Below the pieces are notes generated by a model. It ran no database searches, had not been told where the DNA came from, and worked only from the letters and a program-made list of their open reading frames with translations. From positions 434,001-498,000 of the forward strand of contig NZ_JAUFQE010000001.1 of assembly GCF_030409755.1 (NCBI RefSeq): a stretch of DNA of 64,000 nt, given 5' to 3'. The translations under genes were made by a program, and so were the position numbers. The stretch is from Vibrio lentus (GTDB lineage Bacteria > Pseudomonadota > Gammaproteobacteria > Enterobacterales > Vibrionaceae). Numbering within the stretch: position 1 is the stretch's first letter; every line of letters starts with the position of its first letter. This document shows positions 33,615 through 42,197 of this stretch, in pieces.

Positions 33615-35516
33615 CTAGGAATGGTCTTTACTCACTCCGCTCTTATGCTCAAATGCGTAATCGAGTACCTTACGAATGTATGGAGCTGCCACTTTTGAGC
33701 CCCCGTTACCGTGTTCTATAACTACAGTAGCCACATAATCAGGATTCTCGTATGGTGCAAAAGCTGTGTAGAGTGCGTGGTCAAGCAAGTGCCTTTCTAA
33801 CTCTTTTGAGTTGTACACCTGATCTTTTGCCAAGCCGAAAACCTGTGATGTACCTGATTTACCACCACTTGTATACTCACTGCCTTTAAACGCTTTTCTA
33901 CCACTACCACGACTGCCGTGGTTAACGAGTCTCATCGCATTAATTGGAACTTCCCACAGGCTATCTGGTACCTCGTCAATAGACTTCATTTTTTCAGGTT
34001 GAATTAAGGTTTGTGTCTCTAAGTCTTCACCGTGATCGAGTGTTGCTCGAAGAAGGTGTGGTGCTATTACTTTTCCGTGATTGACCAGTACAGAGGTCGC
34101 TTTTGCCAATTGCAAAGGGGTGGATGTCCAGTAACCTTGACCAATCCCGATAGGTACCGTGTCACCTTGATACCAAGGCGTACGATAGCGCATCATTTTC
34201 CATTCGCGAGTTGGCATATTAGCGTTGCTTTCTTCATAGATATCGATGCCAGTCGGTTCACCAAACCCGAAGCGATTCATCCACTTAGATATGCGATCAA
34301 TACCCAAATCAAACGCAATTTGATAGAAAAAGGAATCAACAGACTCTTCGATTGCTTGAGTAACATCGACGGGACCATGTCCCCAACGCTTCCAGTCACG
34401 CCAAGATTTGGAATTAGGTTTAGAACCAGGAATGCGCCAAGAGCCGTGATCGTTTCTTACCGTGTTCTTCGAGATAATGTGCTCTTCTAGTCCTGCAACC
34501 GCCATAAAGGGTTTGATTGTCGATCCAGGTGGATAGACACCTAGAGTCGATCTATTAACTAGAGGGTGAGCTGGGTCGTGCAGAAGCCGCTGGTAATTCT
34601 TACTCGATATACCATCAACAAAAAGGTTAGGGTCATAGCTAGGGCTTGAAGCCATCGCTAAAACGCTGTTATCGCCAGGGTCTAGCACGACCGCACTGCC
34701 TGTGTGGCCTTTGAGTTGTTCAAATACATACTTTTGTAAGTCCAAGTCGATGTTTAGCACGATATCTTTGCCTGCCACTGGCGGCACGTACTTAATAGTA
34801 CGGACCACACGTCCACGACTATTAACCTCGACTTCTTGGTAGCCCTTTTGGCCATGCAATAAGTCTTCGTAATAACGCTCGACCCCCAACTTTCCGATAA
34901 TGGTCGTTGCTTGATAATTGTCTCTCTTGCCGAGCTCTTCCAGTTTTCGTAAATCGCCATCGTTAATATGTGCAACATAACCCAACACGTGCGTAAGCAC
35001 TTCACCGTTCGGGTAAAATCGGGTTAGGTTAGTATCAACAGCCACACCAGGAAACTGATACTGATGCACCGAAAATCTTGCTATTTCTTCTTCAGTTAAG
35101 TTTTCTATAATCGTAACGGTTTTGAAGCGGCGGGTGTGTTTGTAACGTTCTTTAAACTTATCGATTTTTTCTTGGCTTAATGGAATAGATTCATTTAACT
35201 GTTCTAATAATGGCTCTATATCACCAGACTTCTCAGGTACCATTGTTAAGTTATAGACCAGTTTATTTTCTGCCAACGGCTTACCGTTACGGTCAAAGAT
35301 AAGCCCACGGACGGGAGGGATAGGGAGAACCTTGATTCGATTGCCATTCGCGCGAGTTTGGTAGTTTTCAAAGTTTTGAACTTGGAGTCGGTATAGGTTA
35401 CCGACTAAGACGAGAGTGAAAAGTAGAATACCGATGAATGCAATGATGACTCGGTTTCTAAAGAGCCTTACTTCACCTTTGTGATCACGCATTTTTACGC
35501 GTTTATGGTTAATCAA
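33615..35516 (-). CDS. mrdA: Penicillin-binding protein 2 (MrdA-type transpeptidase), outside the usual cluster
   Basis: A full-length class B PBP of 633 residues, closely similar along its length to E. coli PBP2, which cross-links peptidoglycan during cell elongation. One membrane anchor lies near residues 22-42 and a dimerisation region near residues 60-250. The transpeptidase motifs are GSTIK with Ser332 and Lys335, SVD at 392-394, and KSGT at 553-556, all intact. The first codon here is a TTG; an ATG eight codons in (35492) is an equally good start. The usual partners (rlmH, rodA, rlpA, dacA) are absent nearby, so this is a displaced or second copy. Confidence 0.92.
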   Translation of the reverse strand: MINHKRVKMRDHKGEVRLFRNRVIIAFIGILLFTLVLVGNLYRLQVQNFENYQTRANGNRIKVLPIPPVRGLIFDRNGKPLAENKLVYNLTMVPEKSGDIEPLLEQLNESIPLSQEKIDKFKERYKHTRRFKTVTIIENLTEEEIARFSVHQYQFPGVAVDTNLTRFYPNGEVLTHVLGYVAHINDGDLRKLEELGKRDNYQATTIIGKLGVERYYEDLLHGQKGYQEVEVNSRGRVVRTIKYVPPVAGKDIVLNIDLDLQKYVFEQLKGHTGSAVVLDPGDNSVLAMASSPSYDPNLFVDGISSKNYQRLLHDPAHPLVNRSTLGVYPPGSTIKPFMAVAGLEEHIISKNTVRNDHGSWRIPGSKPNSKSWRDWKRWGHGPVDVTQAIEESVDSFFYQIAFDLGIDRISKWMNRFGFGEPTGIDIYEESNANMPTREWKMMRYRTPWYQGDTVPIGIGQGYWTSTPLQLAKATSVLVNHGKVIAPHLLRATLDHGEDLETQTLIQPEKMKSIDEVPDSLWEVPINAMRLVNHGSRGSGRKAFKGSEYTSGGKSGTSQVFGLAKDQVYNSKELERHLLDHALYTAFAPYENPDYVATVVIEHGNGGSKVAAPYIRKVLDYAFEHKSGVSKDHS

Positions 35517-35691
35517 AATCCAAGCCCGTTACATTTAGTTACACTTATCGAATCGGGACTTTATCTGAATATCACTATAGATTTGTAAAAACTGTGTCAT
35601 GATTTTTTGGATTTCTATGATTAAAGTGCTGACTAACAATGTAGCCACGTAAAGAGTGAGTGAATCAGATAGAAATATAGGAATTGAACGC

Positions 35692-35723
35692 AAAAAAACG
35701 GCCCTCATAAATGAGAGCCGTAA
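35692..35723 (-). terminator. Terminator of the ABC-class ATPase gene
   Basis: On the minus strand ACGGCTCTCATTTATGAGGGCCGT folds into a stem followed by seven T residues, 28-59 nt after the stop codon. Confidence 0.88.
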
Positions 35724-35750
35724 CAATAAAGATTAACTTAACGCGAGGTG

Positions 35751-37412
35751 TTAGTTCGAGTTCGAAGGTTTGAACTGAGATTTACGCATTCTGTTTAGAG
35801 CGGCCATTACATCCAAAACTCTTGGTTTCGCTAAGTCACCGTAGTTTGGCATATTCACGTGCCACTCATCGCTTAAGATAGCGCTAAACTCTTTAGCAGG
35901 ATTGTTTGACCAACCTGGAGTTTGTGCAAACTGGAACCATGCCCAACCAATCGCGTTCACTTCTGAAGTTGACTCTAACTGCTCTAATGCAGAAAGGTCA
36001 GCAAATTCCTTACCAAAACGCAGTGACTCTTTGCCTTTCGCGTTAACACGGAATTTACCGTCAGTAAGAATGTTCATCAGTGCAGCACGGTTTAAGGAGC
36101 GAGGAACAAACGTTTCTAATGCTGTCTCACATTCGTTAGTTCGCTGAGTAGGGTGTTGAGCGATCACTTCTTGTGCTCTTTCAGTTACGTCTACCGCTTG
36201 GTAGTCGTGCATTTGAATCACAGTGTCAGCCACATCTAAGTAATCACCAGAACCACCCATTACCACGATAGTTGAGATGTCCATCTCTTCGCGAAGTTGG
36301 CCAATACGGTCAACAAGTGGAGTGATAGGCTCAGCCCCTTTTGATACTAGCGCTTGCATACGCTCGTCACGAATCATGAAGTTAGTCGCTGAAGTATCTT
36401 CATCGATAAGGAGCGTTTGTACACCCGCTTCAATTGATTCTTGTAGCCAAGCTGCTTGCGAAGTCGAGCCAGACGCATCTTGTGTGCTGAAATCAGACGT
36501 GTCTTTCTGCATTGGTAAATGGTTGATGTAGTTTGAAAGATTCAAGTTATGTACACATCGGCCATCTTCTGCACGGATCTTCATCGTATCAGTCGCCGTC
36601 ACGATGCCTTCACGACCATCACCTGGAATATGGTTATAGATAGAACGTTCAACGGCGTTCAATAGTGTAGATTTACCATGGAAACCACCACCAACGATCA
36701 GTGTGATGCCTTTAGGAATGCCTAAACCGGTCACATCACCTTGGTTTGGTGTGTTTAAGGTAACACTCAAAGACTCTGGTGCTAGGAAAGGAACCGCGCC
36801 TTTCATTGGTAAATCACAGTTACCTGCGATACGAGGCAATACGCTGCCATTTGCTACGAATGCCGCTAGGTTGTTTTCTTCCAATTGAGCGCGCAATGCG
36901 TCTTGGTCTTCAACAGCTTCACAATGCTTAATCATCGCTTCGATGTTGAGTTCGCGTTCAAGCGTTGCGCGACGAATAAACTTAGGCAAATAGAACGTAA
37001 TGATGTTGATTGCTTTCTTTGCAAGAATACTACGACCATCAGCAGGTAGGTTGATACGAAAACGGATTTCGATACCGTGCTCGGTGAAAACCACTGATGT
37101 GTTATCCAAAACAGTTTGACCCGTTAATGCTATAGACACGGTCGCTTCTTGCTTAGCAAACTCAGAGAAGCTACGTGCAATAAAGTCACGCGCTGCTACT
37201 TGGTATTCGTAAGACTTTTCTTTCAGCCAACCTAACCCTGTTAACGACCAAGCGCGTGTTGCGCGAAAACGTGAAGAAGATGCGTACGGGTCACCTTGAA
37301 CGTGGTCGATGTGTAATTCGAAATCAGCAAAGTCGTATTGACCTTTAATTTGTTGATATGCGCGGAAGTTTTGTTTTTCGAGCTTTTTAAGCTTTGCAGT
37401 CAACTGATCCAT
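35751..37412 (-). CDS. Predicted ABC-class ATPase (COG3044-type)
   Basis: A 553-residue soluble protein of the uncharacterised ABC-class ATPase family. The P loop is GGGFHGKST near residue 250 within GITLIVGGGFHGKSTLLNAVERS. A Walker B-like TLLIDEDTSATNFMIRDERM lies near residue 335, and ISTIVVMGGSGDYLDVADTVIQM near residue 378 is conserved in the family. It is not a transporter: there are no membrane segments and no permease next door. Function is unknown. An upstream hairpin separates it from the GAF-EAL gene, so it is probably transcribed alone. Confidence 0.85.
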   Translation of the reverse strand: MDQLTAKLKKLEKQNFRAYQQIKGQYDFADFELHIDHVQGDPYASSSRFRATRAWSLTGLGWLKEKSYEYQVAARDFIARSFSEFAKQEATVSIALTGQTVLDNTSVVFTEHGIEIRFRINLPADGRSILAKKAINIITFYLPKFIRRATLERELNIEAMIKHCEAVEDQDALRAQLEENNLAAFVANGSVLPRIAGNCDLPMKGAVPFLAPESLSVTLNTPNQGDVTGLGIPKGITLIVGGGFHGKSTLLNAVERSIYNHIPGDGREGIVTATDTMKIRAEDGRCVHNLNLSNYINHLPMQKDTSDFSTQDASGSTSQAAWLQESIEAGVQTLLIDEDTSATNFMIRDERMQALVSKGAEPITPLVDRIGQLREEMDISTIVVMGGSGDYLDVADTVIQMHDYQAVDVTERAQEVIAQHPTQRTNECETALETFVPRSLNRAALMNILTDGKFRVNAKGKESLRFGKEFADLSALEQLESTSEVNAIGWAWFQFAQTPGWSNNPAKEFSAILSDEWHVNMPNYGDLAKPRVLDVMAALNRMRKSQFKPSNSN

Positions 37413-37449
37413 AACGAGGAATGCCTATATAAAGGGAAGATAAAAACAG

Positions 37450-37480
37450 AAAGGCGGCGATTATAAAAATCACCACCTTT
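37450..37480 (-). terminator. Hairpin after the GAF-EAL gene, probable terminator
   Basis: AAAGGCGGCGATT and its partner ATCACCACCTTT pair with one or two mismatches; the minus strand continues into CTGTTTTTATC. Confidence 0.55.
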
Positions 37481-37531
37481 AGAGTAAAGAGAAAGTAAGC
37501 CTAAATCCAAAACAAACTGCTCTTTTTCGCT

Positions 37532-39439
37532 TTAAGCGTAACGAGTTGACCCCAAATAGTTTTGATTGACTAAGCTATGTTCGAATTCTTGCCCGGGCAT
37601 CGGCTTTCCATAGAGGTAACCTTGTCCAACATCGCAGCCTTCTTCAACGATGAATTGCTCCTGAACTTCTGACTCAATGCCTTCGATGGTGACTTTCAAG
37701 TCGAGTTTTTTGGCAATTTGAACAATAGAACGAACAATCTCTTTGTCTTCACTTGAGTTCAACATTTGGTCGACAAAGCTCTTATCGATCTTGATTGCGT
37801 CGAATGGGAACTTTTTGAGGTAACTGAATGAGGCATAGCCTGTACCGAAATCATCAAGTGACAATGTAACACCGATATCATGCAAAGATTCCAAGGTGTT
37901 CTTTGCCACCACTTCATCCGCGATCAGGCCGCTTTCAGTGACTTCGAGTTCTAAAAAATGCGGTTCAAGGTGATAAGTTTCTAAGAGGTGAATAACTTGC
38001 TCGGCGAAATGCACGTTTTTAAGTTGAACGGCAGACACATTGACGGCCATTTTGAAATCATCGACGTATTGTGACCACTCTTTGGCTTTTTCAATCGCGT
38101 TACGCAACACAAAACTACCAACCTCGAAGATCAAACCGTTTTGCTCCGCCATGTGAATCAAGGTTTCGTTTGAGATGTCACCAAGAACAGGGTGCCTCCA
38201 CCGTAACAGTGCTTCTGCGCCAACCCAGCGATGAGTGAGCGGGCAGACTTTCGGCTGGAAATAGAGCATCAAGTCGTCATTACGAACGGCGTGTAACAAA
38301 TAACCTTCGATCTTATTAAGGTGACTTTGTTCTTCGGTATGTGACTGAGAGTAATAAGCAAACTTTTGCCCCGAGTCTTTGCAGGCAAGCATCGCTTCTG
38401 ACGACTTTTGCAGCACACTTTCAGCATCGTCTTCGTTGTCAGTTATCGCAATGCCAATAAAAGCATGCAAATGAACCTTGTCATTATCTATGGCGAATTC
38501 TGAATGGCCAACATTAACCAAACTCTTGCACAGTTCTTCGAGGCGATGCTGTAAATCCTTAACGCTGAACGCCAATACGAGGTCAACAGAAGTAGGGCGC
38601 GCCGTGAAAACTTCAACATCGGAGATGCTTTCGATTCGTTGACGGTATTCAACCAACACTTGGTCTAATGCGTTATAACCGTAACGAGCTTGGATACGTC
38701 GACCATTGGTAAAGCCGATATGAATGACAGCGTAAGAACAATCGGTCAGTCTATTCTGTGTAGACAACCTTTGGTTTAAGCGAGATTCAAATGCGTTGCG
38801 GTTCAAAAATCCGGTACCAAGATCGTGGTTCTTCTGGAAATTGATTTTTTGTTCAGCCGCTTTGCGCTTATCAATCTCTTGGTTGAGTGAGTAGTTCAGG
38901 CTCGCTAAATCTTTAGTTCGAGTGTAAACGCGGTTTTTTAACTCTTCATTCATCTGAGTCAGTTTCGCGTGCTGAAACAATGTCTTGAGTTGAGATTCGA
39001 TTGAAGTACGAAAGCTTTCTAGTAACTTGATATAGGTAGGTGTGTAGTGGTTTTCTTTAGAATCTAAGATGCAGATCGTACCGAACAGCTCGCCATTCGG
39101 CCAAAGTAACGGAATACCACAATAAGACACCAAACCAAGTTTGATGTCGGGGTTGTTTTCCCACTCATGGTCAGCCAAGGCGTTAGGAACGACAAGGTTT
39201 TGCTGAGATTCCATTACCTTTTCGCAGTACAAGCCATTGCCTAATGTTTCTGAGTCGCCTTGGGTATAGGGGTTATTTTCGCTACGGCTGGTTGAAAAAA
39301 CTTCGATGGAGTTGCTGTGGACACGCATGATGAGAGCCGCTGGAACCTCAGTGATCTGAGCCAGCAAGTCGACAATATTTTGCCAACCGGATTTCATGTC
39401 GTCTGGGATGTCTAAATCTAGAGTTTTAATTTTCTTCAT
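37532..39439 (-). CDS. GAF - degenerate GGDEF - EAL protein, predicted c-di-GMP phosphodiesterase
   Basis: A 635-residue cytoplasmic signalling protein. A GAF domain covers about residues 15-155 (CGIPLLWPNGELFGTICILD), and a coiled-coil link spans about 160-200. A GGDEF-like domain covers about 205-365, in which the signature is lost (the A-site region reads TARPTSVDLVLAF), so it cannot be a normal cyclase. The EAL domain, from about 375, keeps EALLRW, NVSAVQL, LEVTESG, DDFGTGYASF, IKIDKSFV, EGIES and QGYLYGKP, all that is needed for hydrolysis. The ATG at 39439 has CGGAG upstream; a TTG five codons earlier is less likely. The GAF ligand is unknown. Confidence 0.9.
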   Translation of the reverse strand: MKKIKTLDLDIPDDMKSGWQNIVDLLAQITEVPAALIMRVHSNSIEVFSTSRSENNPYTQGDSETLGNGLYCEKVMESQQNLVVPNALADHEWENNPDIKLGLVSYCGIPLLWPNGELFGTICILDSKENHYTPTYIKLLESFRTSIESQLKTLFQHAKLTQMNEELKNRVYTRTKDLASLNYSLNQEIDKRKAAEQKINFQKNHDLGTGFLNRNAFESRLNQRLSTQNRLTDCSYAVIHIGFTNGRRIQARYGYNALDQVLVEYRQRIESISDVEVFTARPTSVDLVLAFSVKDLQHRLEELCKSLVNVGHSEFAIDNDKVHLHAFIGIAITDNEDDAESVLQKSSEAMLACKDSGQKFAYYSQSHTEEQSHLNKIEGYLLHAVRNDDLMLYFQPKVCPLTHRWVGAEALLRWRHPVLGDISNETLIHMAEQNGLIFEVGSFVLRNAIEKAKEWSQYVDDFKMAVNVSAVQLKNVHFAEQVIHLLETYHLEPHFLELEVTESGLIADEVVAKNTLESLHDIGVTLSLDDFGTGYASFSYLKKFPFDAIKIDKSFVDQMLNSSEDKEIVRSIVQIAKKLDLKVTIEGIESEVQEQFIVEEGCDVGQGYLYGKPMPGQEFEHSLVNQNYLGSTRYA

Positions 39440-39546
39440 ATGACTCCGAGTCAATTATGCTTAATGCATCAACACATCCTGTGTTAATTATGATGAAACC
39501 AAATAGCCTGTGAACATTACGTTAATTAAGTATAAGAAAAGTTGCA

Positions 39547-39578
39547 GAAAAAAACCTCTGCAATTTTGCAGAGGTTTT
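39547..39578 (-). terminator. Terminator of fabV
   Basis: AAAACCTCTGCA and TGCAGAGGTTTT form a perfect stem; on the minus strand the T tract follows the stem, about 40 nt after the fabV stop. Confidence 0.92.
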
Positions 39579-39618
39579 CAAATATGAATCTGGGTCTCAG
39601 TAATGAGATAAGTTTCGA

Positions 39619-40818
39619 TTAAGGCTTTAACTTTATAAAATCTTCAGTGTTAAGTTTCTGTTTATAGTCTACCGATGGTTGAGCAAAACCGTTCAACTGT
39701 AAAAACTCTTCTTTAAAACCTTGATAGTCACCGATTGATTGGAAGTTGTTTTCATCCATGGCTTCAAGTAACTCTGTCACATGAGCTTGGGTTTCTGGAT
39801 CGAGTTCCCATTCATCCATTCGCACTAGTCGTTCACCATCAAGTGGCACTTTTTCCTGACCATACAGTTTGCTACTAAACAAGCGCTGCATCTGTTCGAT
39901 ACAACCTTCGTGGGTTTCTTTCTCTTTCATCACTTTATATAAAGCAAGCAAGTAGGGGCTTAAACCCGGAATGAATACGCTCGCTTTGGTGACTAATGCC
40001 TTACACACGGTCGCGTAAGCATTACCGCCAAAGTTTGCTAGTTCAAGGTTAAGTGCGTGGCTGGTTTGATGAAGGTCTATTTTAGCGCGGCCCAAAGTAC
40101 CGTCCAAGTAGATAGGGTGCGTGACTTCTGGACCAACGTAAGAAAATGCGATGGTTTTACAGCCTGGGGCGATAGATTCAGCATTGATCAGCTCATCTAT
40201 CCAGTTTTCCCAGTCTTCGCCACCCATGACTTTGAGTGTGCTTTCGGCTTCTTCTTCGGTTGCTGCTTCAAGCGTGTTGGTTACCCAATGATCGTGTTCA
40301 AGAGATATCGTCGCGCCAGTGACGCTTTCACCGATTGGCTTGATCGCAGAGCGCCAGAAGTCTTCGGAATTTGGTTTCGGTCTAACGCCAGCGGCTAGGC
40401 TGTAGATAATCAGATCCACTTCACCTTCGAAGTAAGTTTCGATGGCTTCGACAACTTGGGAGCGTGTCTCTTGTGAAAAGGCATCGCCAACGATGTTGAT
40501 CGCAGTACGCTGCTCTCGTTCGGCTTCTTTTCTGAAGTAGATATTGTTGTACCAACCTGCAGTGCCTAAGGATTTTTCATTAGGACCGCGCTCGAATGAG
40601 ACGCCGATGGTGTCAGCTTTAGCACCGCCAAAGGTAAGGGCGATACGAGCGGCAAGCCCGAAGCCAGAGGATGCGCCGATGATCAGGACTCGTTTAGGGC
40701 CATCTTTGATTTGCGGCGCACTCTTAACAAATTTGATCTGTTGTTTGACGGCTTCTTTACAGCCAAGAGGGTGAGCGCTTTTGGCTACCACACCCTTGAT
40801 AATAGGTTCGATCAGCAT
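39619..40818 (-). CDS. fabV: FabV-type enoyl-[acyl-carrier-protein] reductase (NADH)
   Basis: A 399-residue reductase that performs the last step of fatty-acid elongation. FabV belongs to the short-chain dehydrogenase superfamily and is about 400 residues. Hallmarks: MLIEPIIKGVVAKSAHPLGC at the N terminus, RVLIIGASSGFGLAARI as the NADH site, IIYSLAAGVRPKP, KPIGESVTGAT, VMGGEDWENWIDEL, and the active-site Tyr-x8-Lys in YLDGTLGRAK. The ATG at 40818 follows AAGG. FabV was first described in V. cholerae and is naturally triclosan-tolerant. This copy differs visibly from the V. cholerae protein I remember and may be a second FabV. Confidence 0.92.
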   Translation of the reverse strand: MLIEPIIKGVVAKSAHPLGCKEAVKQQIKFVKSAPQIKDGPKRVLIIGASSGFGLAARIALTFGGAKADTIGVSFERGPNEKSLGTAGWYNNIYFRKEAEREQRTAINIVGDAFSQETRSQVVEAIETYFEGEVDLIIYSLAAGVRPKPNSEDFWRSAIKPIGESVTGATISLEHDHWVTNTLEAATEEEAESTLKVMGGEDWENWIDELINAESIAPGCKTIAFSYVGPEVTHPIYLDGTLGRAKIDLHQTSHALNLELANFGGNAYATVCKALVTKASVFIPGLSPYLLALYKVMKEKETHEGCIEQMQRLFSSKLYGQEKVPLDGERLVRMDEWELDPETQAHVTELLEAMDENNFQSIGDYQGFKEEFLQLNGFAQPSVDYKQKLNTEDFIKLKP

Positions 40819-40899
40819 AAATAACCTTACAGTTAACGGTGATATGCACTCAGGCTAACGTAAAGCTGTGTAAAATTTATTGAGCTAGACCATTAAAAC

Positions 40900-41523
40900 T
40901 TAAAGATACTGATATAATTCTTCGGCGACGAATTCAGCGATCCAAGGTTGAGCTTCTGGTTTTGGATGCAGTCCATCGTTCATCATCCACTCAGGTTTGA
41001 GGATGATGTGCTCAAGGAAAAAGGGCAAAAGTGGCACGTCTTGTTGATCAGACAGCGATGTAAAAACGTACTCGAATTGTTCGTTGTAACGTTTGCCGTA
41101 GTTAGGTGGGATTTTAATCTGCATCATAATTGGTTTTGCGCCCGCAGCTTTTACTTGCTCGATGATCTGGTCCAGATTTGCAGACATAAGCTTAGGAGGG
41201 AAGCCACGCAGTCCATCATTCGCGCCAAGTTCAATAAGAACGGTGTCTGGGGCGTGTTCTTCAAGCAGTTGCGGTAAACGCGCTAGGCCATTGCCCGTTG
41301 TGTCACCAGAAATACTGCCGTTGACCACGTTCACGGTTTTATCATGTTTTTCCAATGCGTCTGGCAACAAACTTGGCCAGCTTTGCTTGATATCCATGTT
41401 GTAACCCGCACTCAAGCTATCGCCAAGTACCAATAACTTGGAAACTTGAGCTGACGTAGGGCCTTGAGCTAACGAAGCGGTTGAAAATAAAATAAAAAAT
41501 AAAAAGGAAATTAGTCGAGTCAT
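40900..41523 (-). CDS. tesA: Arylesterase/thioesterase I/lysophospholipase L1 (TesA)
   Basis: A 207-residue periplasmic SGNH hydrolase. The signal peptide is RLISFLFFILFSTASLAQG. Block I is VLGDSLSAGYNM (nucleophile Ser), block II carries the Gly of VNGSISGDTTGNGLARLP, block III is IELGANDGLRG, and block V is NDGLHPKPEAQP with the catalytic Asp and His. Start at 41523: its ATG shares bases with the ATG of divergent ybbA (the tetranucleotide CATG). The tesA/ybbA/ybbP order is the same as in E. coli. It hydrolyses acyl thioesters and esters in the periplasm. Confidence 0.92.
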   Translation of the reverse strand: MTRLISFLFFILFSTASLAQGPTSAQVSKLLVLGDSLSAGYNMDIKQSWPSLLPDALEKHDKTVNVVNGSISGDTTGNGLARLPQLLEEHAPDTVLIELGANDGLRGFPPKLMSANLDQIIEQVKAAGAKPIMMQIKIPPNYGKRYNEQFEYVFTSLSDQQDVPLLPFFLEHIILKPEWMMNDGLHPKPEAQPWIAEFVAEELYQYL

Positions 41524-42196
41524 GCATACATCCATCATAAAAGCAGAAGCTGTTTCCAAGACAGTGTCTACTAATCAAGAACATTTAACAATCTTAGAGC
41601 ATGTTGATATCGATATTCGTGAGGGTGAAACGGTTGCGATTGTCGGTACTTCCGGCGCGGGTAAATCCACGTTAATGACACTGCTTGCAGGGCTCGACGT
41701 TCCAACTTCTGGCGAAATCAGTTTGTTAGGCCAACCTCTATCACAGCTAGATGACGAAGCGAGAGCCAAAATTCGCAGTGAATCCGTTGGGTTTGTTTTC
41801 CAAAGCTTCTTATTGATCCCAAGCCTTTCTGCGCTGCAAAACGTCACGCTACCTTGTTTATTGAAAGGTGAAGACGAAGACATCGAACGCGCGACGGCTC
41901 TGCTTGAATCTGTGGGCTTGAAAGACAGGCTTGATCACTTGCCATCTCAACTATCAGTTGGTGAACAACAAAGGGTCGCATTGGCTCGTGCGTTTATGAT
42001 TAAGCCTAAAATTTTGTTTGCCGATGAACCAACGGGCAACCTAGATCAACAAACGGCAGCGAAAATCGTCGAGTTGTTGTTTGAACTCAATTCATTGCAC
42101 GGCACCACGCTTGTTCTCGTGACGCACGACCCTAAACTCGCACAGCGTTGCCAACGAACCTTGAAAATGCACGTCGGTCACATAGAGGAAGTGTAA
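41522..42196 (+). CDS. ybbA: ABC transporter ATP-binding protein YbbA
   Basis: A 224-residue ATPase of the LolD/MacB-like class. Walker A is GTSGAGKST (about residues 42-50), the Q loop lies in FVFQSFLLIPSL, the signature reads LSVGEQQR (about 146), Walker B is ILFADEPTGNL, and the H loop is LVTHD. The signature has Val where LSGGQ/LSGGEQ is usual, a conservative but noticeable change. The gene begins within the shared CATG of the tesA start and is followed 1 nt later by ybbP, with which it forms a transporter-like complex. Substrate not known. Confidence 0.92.
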   Translation: MHTSIIKAEAVSKTVSTNQEHLTILEHVDIDIREGETVAIVGTSGAGKSTLMTLLAGLDVPTSGEISLLGQPLSQLDDEARAKIRSESVGFVFQSFLLIPSLSALQNVTLPCLLKGEDEDIERATALLESVGLKDRLDHLPSQLSVGEQQRVALARAFMIKPKILFADEPTGNLDQQTAAKIVELLFELNSLHGTTLVLVTHDPKLAQRCQRTLKMHVGHIEEV

Positions 42197-42197
42197 A

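Noticed and set aside
34032..34490. 152-aa plus-strand ORF inside the PBP2 gene
   Set aside because: Lies opposite the conserved transpeptidase core with its SxxK and SxD motifs; no family resemblance.
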